64,000 nt of DNA, taken from assembly GCA_965267185.1 (NCBI GenBank), contig OZ253937.1, positions 1,178,001 through 1,242,000 on the forward strand, in the 5' to 3' direction. The position numbers were made by a program, and so were the translations under genes. The notes under the pieces were generated by a model. That model was given only the letters and a program-made list of their open reading frames with translations. It was not told the DNA's origin and ran no database searches. Positions 34,065 through 42,325 of this stretch are shown here, piece by piece (position 1 is the stretch's first letter; each line of letters opens with the position of its first letter). Source of the DNA: G965267185 sp965267185 (lineage in GTDB: Bacteria > Pseudomonadota > Alphaproteobacteria > UBA6615).

Positions 34065-35093
34065 TCACATGACGATGGCGGCGCGGCCCGTGATGGCCTC
34101 GGCTTCGAGCCGGTCGTGTACGGTGTTGGCCTCTTCCAAAGCATAGGTCTCGGTCACCAGCGGCCAGATTTCGCCACGGGCGCAGAGGTCCAGCGCCTCA
34201 CCGATCTCGCCCGCTGTGAACGCCTTGCTGCCGAGCACGTCGATCTCGTTGGCGAGCAGATGCGCCCCCGAGACTTCGAACGGCACCGCCGCGTTGCCGC
34301 CCAGGGTGACCAGCCGGCCACCCTTGCCGAGCGCTTGCACACCAGCCTCCAAGGTCGCCTTGCTCGAGACGAAATCGACCACCACGTCGACTCCGCCGCC
34401 GGTCGCGTCCTTCAGCGCCGCCGTGACATCTTCGCGCGACGCGTCGATGGTCGTGTCGGCGCCGTTGTCACGGCATACCGCCAGCTTGTCTTCGAAGATA
34501 TCGACGGCGATGACCCGGGCGTGGGCCCATTTGGCCATCATCACCATGTGCATGCCGAGGCCGCCGCCCGCCCCGATGACCGCCACCGTATCGAGCGGCG
34601 TAATGCGCGCCCGCTGCAGAACCTTCCAGGGCGTGACGATGGCATCGCAGATGACGGCGACTTCCGCCGGCGGCTTGCTGGCGTCGAGCGCGTCGGGCAC
34701 CTTGATAAACACCCGCGCCGGCAATTTGACGTATTCAGCATAGCCGCCATCGGCCTGCCGGCCGACAAACCCGGCGAGGTTATCGCACAGCGGTTCACGG
34801 TCGGCCTTGCACCAGCGGCAAGTGCCGCACGACATGTAAGCATGGGTAGTGACGCGGTCGCCGACGACGAAGCCCGCCACGCCGGGACCGGTCTCGACGA
34901 TCTCGCCGAGAATTTCATGGCCGATCACCCGTGGGAAGCTCATCGCACCGCGCCCGCGCAGCGCATGGTGGATGGTCAGCCCCGATCCGCAGGCCAGCAC
35001 GCGGGCGACGATCTCGCCCTCGCCGGCCACCGGGTCAGGCCGCTCCTCGAGTACGAACGGTGTGTCCGCCGCATGCAGTACCATCGCTTTCAT
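34065..35093 (-). CDS. Zinc-dependent alcohol dehydrogenase, MDR family
   Basis: A 342-residue medium-chain dehydrogenase. The catalytic zinc region has Cys in LACGSGLTIHH and His-Glu in VIGHEILGE. The structural zinc lobe is complete: CGTCRWCKADREPLC gives the C-x2-C-x2-C-x7-C pattern. The NAD-binding loop GAGGGLGMHMVMM is near residue 175. The start at 35093 has GGAAGG about 10 bp upstream. It is the zinc-complete paralogue of the gene at 8739 and is convergent with PilZ 1. The alcohol or aldehyde substrate is unknown. Confidence 0.92.
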   Translation of the reverse strand: MKAMVLHAADTPFVLEERPDPVAGEGEIVARVLACGSGLTIHHALRGRGAMSFPRVIGHEILGEIVETGPGVAGFVVGDRVTTHAYMSCGTCRWCKADREPLCDNLAGFVGRQADGGYAEYVKLPARVFIKVPDALDASKPPAEVAVICDAIVTPWKVLQRARITPLDTVAVIGAGGGLGMHMVMMAKWAHARVIAVDIFEDKLAVCRDNGADTTIDASREDVTAALKDATGGGVDVVVDFVSSKATLEAGVQALGKGGRLVTLGGNAAVPFEVSGAHLLANEIDVLGSKAFTAGEIGEALDLCARGEIWPLVTETYALEEANTVHDRLEAEAITGRAAIVM

Positions 35094-35496
35094 GGTGTTT
35101 TTCCTTCCCTCTTGCGAGACGTCATTTTGCACTGTCGGTGTCGCGGGCAAAACCCGGGCGCGCTTAAGGCGAGCAGTCCGCGATACCGTTAGATATAAGA
35201 AAGTGCGCCAAGCCAAGTTTTCGCAAGTTCAAAGGCCCGATTTTTATTAAAATATTGCGATATTACTTAGCTTATTTTATTGATTTCAAAGTAAAAACTA
35301 TTGATATTCGTTAAAAAGAACGTATAGTTGTATGAACGACCATATACAGCCGAAATTGATATCGGCAGGAGCGATCTAATACTATAGATCTAGTTGGCGT
35401 TTCACTGTTGTATTCGTGAATAAGTTGTTGAGGAGCGGCTAGGAACCCCGCCTAATACTTACAAACACCTCACAACGTGAATTTCACGGTGCTCGA
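35094..35496. other. AT-rich intergenic control region
   Basis: Between a divergent alcohol dehydrogenase and PilZ 2. Roughly 35220-35440 is much more AT-rich than the rest of the window, with runs such as TTTTTATTAAAATATTG and several TAATACT/TATAGAT-like -10 candidates, none clearly paired with a -35. No gene is seen. It is a likely promoter and nucleoid-protein binding zone. Confidence 0.5.
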
Positions 35497-35537
35497 AGTC
35501 TCGCAACCCCGGGGGGAAAGGATATGCAACCCTACGG
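35497..35537 (+). promoter_or_regulatory. Conserved leader of PilZ gene 2
   Basis: AGTCTCGCAACCCCGGGGGG, then CCCTACGG, paralogous to 33647-33690. A strong ribosome site here points at ATG 35524, which is out of frame with the PilZ domain by one base relative to the equivalent GTG of copy 1. Either the in-frame ATG 35546 is used or a 1-bp difference has shifted the start. Confidence 0.5.
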
Positions 35538-35545
35538 TCCATGCG

Positions 35546-35902
35546 ATGAGACCCAGAATTTCAGTCATCAAACCGGAGCACCGGCGCGACCAGCGCCGGC
35601 CGGTCTCGCTGAGGGGCTCGGTCGACGGGGAACGCGTCGAAGTGATGGATTTGAGCCTGGGCGGGGTCGGCGGCCGCTTCATCGTACGCGGCGATAGCGC
35701 CAATCTAAATATCCGCCAAGGTCAGTATACGAACCTCTCCCTGACCGGCCCCGACGGCCAGCAGGTTTCCGTCTCCATCCAGATCCGGCGGATCTATTAC
35801 GCGTCGGGTAAGTTCGGCGCCATGTTCACCGGCCTGTCCAGCAGCGACTTCGACGCCATCGAACGGCTGATGTTCCCGCGGCGAGGGAGAGCGAAGACGT
35901 AG
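35546..35902 (+). CDS. PilZ-domain protein 2
   Basis: A 118-residue PilZ domain starting MRPRISVI, with the c-di-GMP Arg motif EHRRDQRRPVS and the DLSLGGVGGRFIV loop. It aligns along its length with PilZ 1, including GQQVSVSIQIRRIYYASGKF and the closing ERLMFPRRGR. The start is uncertain because ribosome-site spacing fits an out-of-frame ATG 22 bp upstream better. Followed by a G/C-rich hairpin repeat. It is likely a c-di-GMP receptor or adaptor with an unknown partner. Confidence 0.83.
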   Translation: MRPRISVIKPEHRRDQRRPVSLRGSVDGERVEVMDLSLGGVGGRFIVRGDSANLNIRQGQYTNLSLTGPDGQQVSVSIQIRRIYYASGKFGAMFTGLSSSDFDAIERLMFPRRGRAKT

Positions 35903-35952
35903 CGCCTCTGCCTCTTCGGATGGGGACTCTACGTCCGTCACCCCCACCCCAA

Positions 35953-36027
35953 CCCTCCCCCCTCAAGGGGGAGGGAGTTATAGCGAGCGAACCGCACCAA
36001 CATTCCCTCCCCCCTGGAGGGGGAGGG
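35953..36027. repeat. Paired CCCTCCCCC/GGGGGAGGG hairpin repeat
   Basis: Two copies of a 9-bp stem, CCCTCCCCC with GGGGGAGGG (35953-35975 and 36005-36027), lie between convergent genes. Loops are CTCAA and CTGGA. This family of dispersed intergenic palindromes is common in alphaproteobacteria. It may terminate or stabilise both transcripts. Confidence 0.7.
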
Positions 36028-36060
36028 TTAGGGAGGGGGGGATCTGCAGGTTCGTTAAAC

Positions 36061-37890
36061 TCAAGCCGCGCGGCTGGCGCGTTTGCGTTCGTGCTCTTTC
36101 AAGAACTTCTTACGGATGCGGATCGACTCCGGTGTGACCTCGACCAGTTCGTCGTCGTCGATAAACTCGAGCGCGTATTCCAGGGTCACGCGCACCGGCG
36201 GGGTCAAGATCAGGTTCTCGTCCGTCCCGGCGGCGCGGATATTCGTGAGTTGCTTGGCCTTCAGCGGATTGACCACGAGGTCGTTGTCGCGGCTGTTGAT
36301 GCCGATGACCATGCCCTCATAGACCTGCGCGCCGTGGCCGATCATCAGCTGGCCGCGCTCCTGCAAATTGAACAGCGCGTAGGCGCGCGCCATGCCGGTG
36401 TCGAGGGAGACCAGGACGCCACGCTGGCGTTGCGCCAGGTCGCCGGCGACGCGCGGCCCGTAGTGATCGAAGGCGTGATACATCAGCCCGCTGCCCGAGG
36501 TCTGGGTCAGGAACGCCGAGCGCACACCGATCAGGCCGCGGGTCGGTACCAGATAGTCGAGGCGCACCCGCCCCGCACCATCGGGCACCATGTTCTTGAG
36601 TTCGGCCTTGCGTTGGCCGAGCAGCTCCATCACCGCGCCCTGGTGCTCCTCTTCCACATCGACGGTCAGCGTCTCCCACGGTTCGTGGATGACGCCGTCG
36701 ATCTCCTTGAGAATCACCTCGGGCCGCGAGATCGCCAGCTCGTAGCCCTCGCGGCGCATATTCTCGATAAGGATTGAGAGATGCAGCTCGCCCCGGCCCG
36801 ACACTTTGAAGCGGTCGGCGGAGTCCGTGTCCTCGACCCGCAGCGCCACATTGTGCAGCAGCTCCTCCTGGAGCCGGTCGCGGATGTTCCGGCTGGTGAC
36901 GTATTTGCCCTCCTTGCCGGCAAAGGGCGAATCGTTGACCTGGAAGGTCATCGCGATAGTCGGCTGATCGACCGAGAGCGGCGGCAGCGCTTCCACCGCC
37001 TCGGGGTCGCACAAGGTATCGGAGATGTTGAGTTTCTCGAGGCCGGAAAAGGCGATGATATCGCCGGCGGCGGCCTCTTCGCGCTCGACCCGTTCGAGCC
37101 CGTGGAAACCGAGGATCTGCAAGAGCCGGCCCTGACGCTCGCTGCCGTCGGCGGCAACCACCGCGACCGGCGCGTTGCGTTTAATGCGGCCGCGCTCCAC
37201 CCGCCCGATGCCGATCACGCCAACATAAGAGGAGTAGTCGAGCGACGAGACCTGCATTCTAAAGGGCCCGTCCCGGTCGACGGCGGGCGGCGTCACATGG
37301 TCGACGATGGTCTGGAACAGGATATCCATGTTCTCGCCGCGCGCATCCGAAGACGCCGAGGCCCAACCCTCGATCGCCGAGGCGAAGACGGCGGTGAAAT
37401 CCAGTTGATCTTCGCTGGCGCCCAACCGGTCGAACAAATCGAAGGTCTGGTCTACCACCCAGTCGGGCCGCGCGCCGGTGCGGTCGACCTTATTGACGAC
37501 GACGACCGGCTTGAGGCCCGCTTCGAGCGCCTTACGGGTGACGAAGGCGGTCTGCGGCATCGGCCCCTCGACGGCGTCGACCAGCAGCAGCACCGAATCC
37601 ACCATCGACAGCACGCGTTCCACCTCGCCGCCAAAATCGGCATGGCCGGGCGTGTCGACGATATTGATGTTCCAGCCCTGCCACTCGATGGCGGTGTTTT
37701 TCGACAGGATGGTGATGCCGCGCTCGCGCTCGATGTCGTTGGAGTCCATCACACGCTCGCGCCCCGCCGCCTCGCCATGGCTGGCCAGCGTGCCCGACTG
37801 GCGCAAGAGCTGGTCGACCAGCGTGGTCTTGCCATGGTCGACATGGGCGACAATGGCGATGTTGCGGAGCTTTTCAGGCGTATCGGACAT
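36061..37890 (-). CDS. typA: Ribosome-associated GTPase TypA/BipA
   Basis: A 609-residue translational GTPase that binds the 70S ribosome and aids 50S assembly and stress growth. G1 VAHVDHGKTTLVDQLLRQSG is near residue 14, G2 ERERGITIL near 53, G3 DTPGHADFGGEVERVLSMVD near 77, and G4 NKVDR near 132. Domains II, III and V and the TypA-specific C-terminal domain (RVTLEYALEFIDDDELVEVT then RIRKKFLKEHERKRAS) are complete. Length is normal. It is a single gene and the tail meets a GC-rich hairpin repeat. Confidence 0.97.
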   Translation of the reverse strand: MSDTPEKLRNIAIVAHVDHGKTTLVDQLLRQSGTLASHGEAAGRERVMDSNDIERERGITILSKNTAIEWQGWNINIVDTPGHADFGGEVERVLSMVDSVLLLVDAVEGPMPQTAFVTRKALEAGLKPVVVVNKVDRTGARPDWVVDQTFDLFDRLGASEDQLDFTAVFASAIEGWASASSDARGENMDILFQTIVDHVTPPAVDRDGPFRMQVSSLDYSSYVGVIGIGRVERGRIKRNAPVAVVAADGSERQGRLLQILGFHGLERVEREEAAAGDIIAFSGLEKLNISDTLCDPEAVEALPPLSVDQPTIAMTFQVNDSPFAGKEGKYVTSRNIRDRLQEELLHNVALRVEDTDSADRFKVSGRGELHLSILIENMRREGYELAISRPEVILKEIDGVIHEPWETLTVDVEEEHQGAVMELLGQRKAELKNMVPDGAGRVRLDYLVPTRGLIGVRSAFLTQTSGSGLMYHAFDHYGPRVAGDLAQRQRGVLVSLDTGMARAYALFNLQERGQLMIGHGAQVYEGMVIGINSRDNDLVVNPLKAKQLTNIRAAGTDENLILTPPVRVTLEYALEFIDDDELVEVTPESIRIRKKFLKEHERKRASRAA

Positions 37891-38091
37891 TACAGGATCA
37901 CATCAAAAAAGCCGCGCACGGGCGGCCGGCGGATAAAATGGGTGGCGGGAGGCGGCGCCAACGGATGCCAAGTCTTTCGATTTCCGGATGGCTCGGCCTC
38001 TATGGTCACGGCATCTACACCGAACGGACGCCGAATACAAGAATCGGCAAACAGGTACGTCCGGTTCGGGTGCTAATCAAGTGCCCCAAAC

Positions 38092-38208
38092 ATGGTTAAT
38101 AAATGGTTAGCCGCAAGGATCGTTGCGGGGTTAGTCTTCACCGTGGTGCTGACGAGCTCAGGCGGCACACGCAACCGCATTTGCTGGTTGGTGCTGGTGA
38201 ACCAATAG
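38092..38208 (+). CDS. Possible small membrane or secreted peptide
   Basis: A 38-codon frame starting MVNKWLAARIVAGLVFTVVL, which reads like a signal anchor, and ending TAG 15 bp before the VOC gene. There is no convincing ribosome site (AAGTGCCCCAAAC precedes the ATG). It could be a leader peptide of the VOC transcript or simply chance. The rest of the 37891-38223 gap shows nothing I can support. Confidence 0.22.
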   Translation: MVNKWLAARIVAGLVFTVVLTSSGGTRNRICWLVLVNQ

Positions 38209-38223
38209 AGTCGGGAGAGGACG

Positions 38224-38598
38224 ATGATTGCCTATACCGTAGTTGGAACCAAGGATCTCGAAAAATCGGCTGCTTTCTACGATGCCCTATTGGCCGAAAT
38301 TGGCGGCAAGCGGGCGTTGGAACTTGGCGGCATTATTATGTACGCGGGCGCCGAAGGAACGCCGTTCTTCTGCATCGCCGAGCCGGTTGATGGAAGGCCC
38401 GCCACCGTCGGCAACGGTTCGATGACTTCCTTCGGCGCTGAGGGACCCGACGACGTCGACCGGTTGCACGCCAAGGCGCTTTCGCTTGGCGCGTCCGATG
38501 AAGGCGCTCCGGGTCCCAGGTCGCGCGGCGGGCTCGATTTCTACGCCGGCTATTTCCGCGATCTGGACGGGAACAAGCTCAATTTCTTCTGTATGTAA
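38224..38598 (+). CDS. Glyoxalase/VOC superfamily protein
   Basis: A 124-residue single VOC domain (paired beta-alpha-beta-beta-beta modules). It starts MIAYTVVGTKDLEKSAAFYD; the central part reads HAKALSLGASDEGAPG and the C-terminal module ends YFRDLDGNKLNFFCM. The usual metal His at the start of the first strand is Tyr-Thr, and the C-terminal Glu position is Asn-Phe, so metal binding is doubtful. A clear GGGAGAGG site precedes the ATG. It may be a lyase-like or binding protein, and the substrate is unknown. Confidence 0.85.
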   Translation: MIAYTVVGTKDLEKSAAFYDALLAEIGGKRALELGGIIMYAGAEGTPFFCIAEPVDGRPATVGNGSMTSFGAEGPDDVDRLHAKALSLGASDEGAPGPRSRGGLDFYAGYFRDLDGNKLNFFCM

Positions 38599-38783
38599 TC
38601 GACCCGCCCAGACTGGGTTGAAACACGCCAAGCTATTCCGCCTGGCCTAACGGGTGAACCATCAGAGCCGGGGTGGTTTAATGCGCGCAGCGTTCTGACG
38701 ATCGCTGCAGCTGCAAATCTCCGTTTGCCGTCTGCTCCCGCAGACCGCGGCACCTCTACGTATGACGAAGGCCAATGGCGCTA

Positions 38784-39203
38784 CTACGGCTTGGCGGGCG
38801 CGATGATCGGCTCGGTCGTATAGCGGCCCTCGCACTCCGAGATATCGTTTTTGACCAGCACCTTCATCATCGCCTTATCGTGGGCGAGCCAGCGCTCTTT
38901 TAGTGGGGCGGGAATATTCGCCTCGGTGAGCGACTCCTCGAGCAGCCCATGGCGGGTGAGGAAAACCTCCTCGGTGATAAAGATATGGGTATGCGCCGAT
39001 TTGGGCGCGCGGCCGCCGTAAATCTTGGGACCGCCGAACACCCCCATCATGAAATCGGTCTGCTGCCCTTCGAGATGCTGGCGCGGCACGCCCTTGAAAA
39101 ACTCCTTGAGCCACGGATGGCTCAAGAGCTTGCCGTAAAAAATCTCGTGGACCCGCTCCAAACACGGCTTGCCGCCGAGTTCGTCGAATAGGGTGTTCGC
39201 CAT
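38784..39203 (-). CDS. Truncated hemoglobin (second copy)
   Basis: A 139-residue 2-on-2 globin. Visible are FDELGGKPCLERVHEIFYGK (B-helix Tyr at FYG), EGQQTDFMMGVFGGPKIYGG in the E region, and the proximal His in GRAPKSAHTHIFI. A C-terminal tail, GRYTTEPIIAPAKP, follows. The start at 39203 (MANTLFDEL) gives the typical length; the longer frame has no ribosome site. It probably binds O2 or NO. It is distinct from the globin at 22587 (different E-F region and longer H helix). It lies next to tRNA-Glu, separately transcribed. Confidence 0.88.
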   Translation of the reverse strand: MANTLFDELGGKPCLERVHEIFYGKLLSHPWLKEFFKGVPRQHLEGQQTDFMMGVFGGPKIYGGRAPKSAHTHIFITEEVFLTRHGLLEESLTEANIPAPLKERWLAHDKAMMKVLVKNDISECEGRYTTEPIIAPAKP

Positions 39204-39322
39204 AACCACGCCATCAACCGATAAAGTCGGCGGTTGATTTAGCACTGGCGGGTGAACGATCTCTAAAACGCGGCGAGCTGGCGTGAGAGCCAGCCGCAAA
39301 GACGATGATCTATATAGAAGAG

Positions 39323-39398
39323 TGGCGTCCCCAACGGGATTCGAACCCGTGTTGCCGGCGTGAAAGGCCGGTGTCCTAGGCCTCTAGACGATGGGGAC
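39323..39398 (-). tRNA. tRNA-Glu (anticodon TTC)
   Basis: Read on the minus strand: acceptor GTCCCCA/TGGGGAC, D-arm GTCTAGAGGCCTAGGAC, anticodon arm CCGGCCTTTCACGCCGG with TTC, and T-arm CGGGTTCGAATCCCG. Discriminator G and an encoded CCA follow (39326-39323), giving 76 nt. The sequence is close to canonical bacterial tRNA-Glu. Confidence 0.97.
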
Positions 39399-39474
39399 GC
39401 TGTGGCCGTATGAGCGCGCTCCACATAGCGGGCGCCCGCGGCTAAATCAAGGGTCTGGTGCCCGACACGGCAAA

Positions 39475-41274
39475 TTAAGCCGCCGCGGCGTCGTCGATGA
39501 TGAACTGCACGCCGTCGCGGCCCTGCCAGGTATCGGCGCGGAGCTTGCCCGCCAGGTGCAGCGCCAGCCCGCTGGTGTGGAGCAACGCCTCGCCGAGGGG
39601 CTCGCCGACCGCGCGGAAGGCGATCGCCTTGAGCCGCCCGCCGCCGCTATCGGTGAGGATGCAGCGCACATGGCCCTTGCCGACCACGTCGGCCTTCGCC
39701 ACGCGCACCGACGGCAGTACAAAACGCGGCTCGGGGTTACCGGCGCCGAACGGCGCGATTTGCTGGAGCGACCCGAGCAGATCGTTGGTGGCGCCGGCCA
39801 AGCGGATATGGGCATCGACATTGAGCGTCGGCGTGATGGGCTCGTCCGCCACCGCCGCCGCGATGCGCTCGTTCAGAAAATGCTTGAGCGCGTCGAGCTG
39901 GCCGCGCTCCACGGTCAGCCCCGCCGCCATCTTATGGCCGCCCCCATCGACCAGTAGGCCCGCCTGGCGGGCGGCGATGACGACACTGCCCAGATCGATG
40001 CCTTCGACGGAACGGCCCGACCCCTTGCCGGTATCTCCTTCGAGCCCGACGACCAGGGCGGGCCGTGCATATTTCTCCTTCAGACGGCTGGCGACAATGC
40101 CGATAACCCCGGCATGCCAGCCCTCGCCCGCCACGCAGACGAGCGGCGCGTCGGAGTTTTCCACCTCGACCATGGCGAGCGCTTCTTCCAGCACTTCGGC
40201 CTCGATAGCCTGGCGCTCGGCATTGAAGCCATCGAGCTGCGCCGCCAGCTCGGCCGCCTCGCCCGCATCGCCGGTGCTGAGCAAGCGTGCGCCGAGCGAC
40301 GCTTCGCCGACCCGCCCGCCCGCGTTGACCCGCGGCCCCAGAATGTAGCCCGCGTGATATTCGCTCGGTTTCTCGGTAATGCGCGCGGCATCGGCCAGCG
40401 CCGCCAGGCCGGTATTGTTGCGGCGGGCCATAACGCGCAGGCCCTGGGAGACGAACGCCCGGTTCAGGCCTTCGAGCCTGACCACATCGCAAACCGTCCC
40501 CAGCGCGACCAGATCGAGCAATTGCAACAGGTCGGGTTCTTGGTGGCGGCCTTGGGCATACCAGCCGGCGTCGCGCAGGCCGCGGTTGAGCGCGACCGCC
40601 AATAAGAACGACACGCCGACCGCCGCCAGTGTTCCCAGGCCGCTGGTGTCGTCGAGCCGGTTCGGGTTGATCACCGCCGCGGCGTCGGGAAGCTGGGGTT
40701 CGGCAACATGGTGGTCGACGACAATCACGTCCAGCTCGGCCTGGGCGGCGTCGCTCAGGGCGTCGAACGCCGTGATGCCGCAATCGACCGTAATGACCAC
40801 CTTGATACCCTCGGCGCGCAGGCGCAGCAGCGCTGGCGCGTTGGGGCCGTAGCCCTCGCGGAGACGGTCGGGAATATAGATGCGCACCGGCGCGCCGGCG
40901 GCGGCAAAGAACCGCGCCAGCAGGGCCGACGAGGTGGCGCCGTCGACGTCGTAATCGCCGAAGATGGCAATTGGCTCGGACTCCCGGACCGCCGTGATCA
41001 GGCGTTCGACCGCCCGGTCCATATCGGCCAGGCAGCTCGGGTCGGGCAGCGCATCGCGCAGGGTCGGATTGAGAAACTGCTCCGCCGCGTCGGCGCCAAC
41101 GCCGCGCGCCGCCAGCAACCGCCCAACAACTTCCGGCAGGTTCAACCGCTGCGCCAGCATCAAGCCGGCGCGGTCGTCGCCCGCGCGGTAGACCCAGCGG
41201 CGGCCGGTCACCGAGCGGGCAATCTCTAAGGGATGATCGGTGTCGTCCGGGAGTACAGCTTCAGGCGCGGCCAT
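39475..41274 (-). CDS. recJ: Single-stranded-DNA-specific exonuclease RecJ
   Basis: A 599-residue 5'-3' ssDNA exonuclease of RecF-type recombination and mismatch repair. DHH-family motifs are intact: DYDVDGATSSALLARF near residue 105, VDCGITA near 160, DHHVAEPQLPDAAAVINPNR near 186, and the DHHA1 motif VDGGGHKMAAGLT near 448. Length is close to the norm (560-600). It lies 7 bp after the glpX stop and is the last gene of the aminotransferase-hom-glpX-recJ run, a grouping widespread in alphaproteobacteria. Confidence 0.97.
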   Translation of the reverse strand: MAAPEAVLPDDTDHPLEIARSVTGRRWVYRAGDDRAGLMLAQRLNLPEVVGRLLAARGVGADAAEQFLNPTLRDALPDPSCLADMDRAVERLITAVRESEPIAIFGDYDVDGATSSALLARFFAAAGAPVRIYIPDRLREGYGPNAPALLRLRAEGIKVVITVDCGITAFDALSDAAQAELDVIVVDHHVAEPQLPDAAAVINPNRLDDTSGLGTLAAVGVSFLLAVALNRGLRDAGWYAQGRHQEPDLLQLLDLVALGTVCDVVRLEGLNRAFVSQGLRVMARRNNTGLAALADAARITEKPSEYHAGYILGPRVNAGGRVGEASLGARLLSTGDAGEAAELAAQLDGFNAERQAIEAEVLEEALAMVEVENSDAPLVCVAGEGWHAGVIGIVASRLKEKYARPALVVGLEGDTGKGSGRSVEGIDLGSVVIAARQAGLLVDGGGHKMAAGLTVERGQLDALKHFLNERIAAAVADEPITPTLNVDAHIRLAGATNDLLGSLQQIAPFGAGNPEPRFVLPSVRVAKADVVGKGHVRCILTDSGGGRLKAIAFRAVGEPLGEALLHTSGLALHLAGKLRADTWQGRDGVQFIIDDAAAA

Positions 41275-41281
41275 AACGCCG

Positions 41282-42262
41282 CTAGTCGCCGCTCGACTTA
41301 CGGGTGAAGTCGTGCTGGGTGACGATTTCGCGGACGGTGCCTGTCATCGAGCGCATAACGATAGAGTGGGTCTCGGCACTGTTGGCGGTGCGGCTCACAC
41401 CTTTCAGCAGGCCGCCGTCGGTCACCCCGGTGGCCGAAAAAATCACATCGCCCGAAGCCAGATCGTTGATGTCGTAGACCCGGTCGAAATTCTCGATGCC
41501 CATTTTCGCGGCCCGGCCGCGTTCGTCGTCGTTGCGGAACAGAAGCTTGCCCTGCATTTGCCCGCCGATGCATTGCAGCGCCGCCGCCGCCAACACGCCT
41601 TCCGGCGCGCCGCCGCTGCCGAGATACATGTCGACCCGGCTGTGGGGCTGCGAGGTCTCGATGACGCCATAGATATCGCCGTCCGATATCTGCTGAATAC
41701 GGGCGCCCGCCTCACGGATGGCGGCGATCAACTCCTGGTGGCGCGGCCGGTCGAGCACGCAGATCAACAGATCGGACACCTTAACGCCTTTGGCTTCCGC
41801 CAAGCGGCCCAAATTCTCCGCCGGCGGTGCGTTAATATCGATCAGATTGTCGGGCAGGCCGCCGCCGACAGCGATCTTCTCCATATAAACGTCGGGCGCG
41901 TTGAGGAAACCGCCCTCCGGCGCCAGCGCCAGCGTCGCCATGGCGTTGGCGTCGGCCTTGGCAGTGAGCGTGGTGCCCTCGAGGGGATCGAGCGCGATAT
42001 CCAGCTTGGGACCGCCCGCGCCGACTTTCTCGCCGATATACAACATCGGCGCCTCGTCGCGTTCGCCTTCGCCGATGACGACGGTGCCATCGATATTGAG
42101 CTTGTTCAATGCCGCCCGCATGGCCTCGACCGCTGCCGCGTCGGCCGACCGCTCGTCGCCGCGCCCTGTCCACTTCCAGGCGGCCATGGCTGCGGCTTCG
42201 GTCACCCGCGCTGCTTCGATGGCCATGTTGCGGTCCATGATTGCGGTATCGCTTTCAGCCAT
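41282..42262 (-). CDS. glpX: Class II fructose-1,6-bisphosphatase GlpX
   Basis: A 326-residue Mg2+/Mn2+-dependent phosphatase of gluconeogenesis, hydrolysing fructose-1,6-bisphosphate to fructose-6-phosphate. The Li+-sensitive metal motif is visible as DIALDPLEGTTLTAK near residue 88, with VVIGEGERDEAPMLYIGE before it supplying Glu and Asp ligands. ALQCIGGQMQGKLL and TGVTDGGLLKGV complete the fold. Length matches the family. In the probable operon it follows hom by 63 bp. Confidence 0.95.
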   Translation of the reverse strand: MAESDTAIMDRNMAIEAARVTEAAAMAAWKWTGRGDERSADAAAVEAMRAALNKLNIDGTVVIGEGERDEAPMLYIGEKVGAGGPKLDIALDPLEGTTLTAKADANAMATLALAPEGGFLNAPDVYMEKIAVGGGLPDNLIDINAPPAENLGRLAEAKGVKVSDLLICVLDRPRHQELIAAIREAGARIQQISDGDIYGVIETSQPHSRVDMYLGSGGAPEGVLAAAALQCIGGQMQGKLLFRNDDERGRAAKMGIENFDRVYDINDLASGDVIFSATGVTDGGLLKGVSRTANSAETHSIVMRSMTGTVREIVTQHDFTRKSSGD

Positions 42263-42325
42263 TGTGAGACACCCTCCCCCTCAACATTCTTTGTCGCCGG
42301 AATGTGATTTCCGGCTCGTTCGTAC

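Noticed and set aside
33647..35537. The PilZ leaders as a cyclic di-GMP riboswitch
   Set aside because: They do not match the known c-di-GMP-I or -II consensus I remember, and the conserved part includes an ordinary ribosome-binding region. Kept only as a shared leader.
36781..38076. A 431-codon plus-strand frame opposite typA
   Set aside because: The typA frame holds all five GTPase motifs; the opposite frame has no motif or start support.
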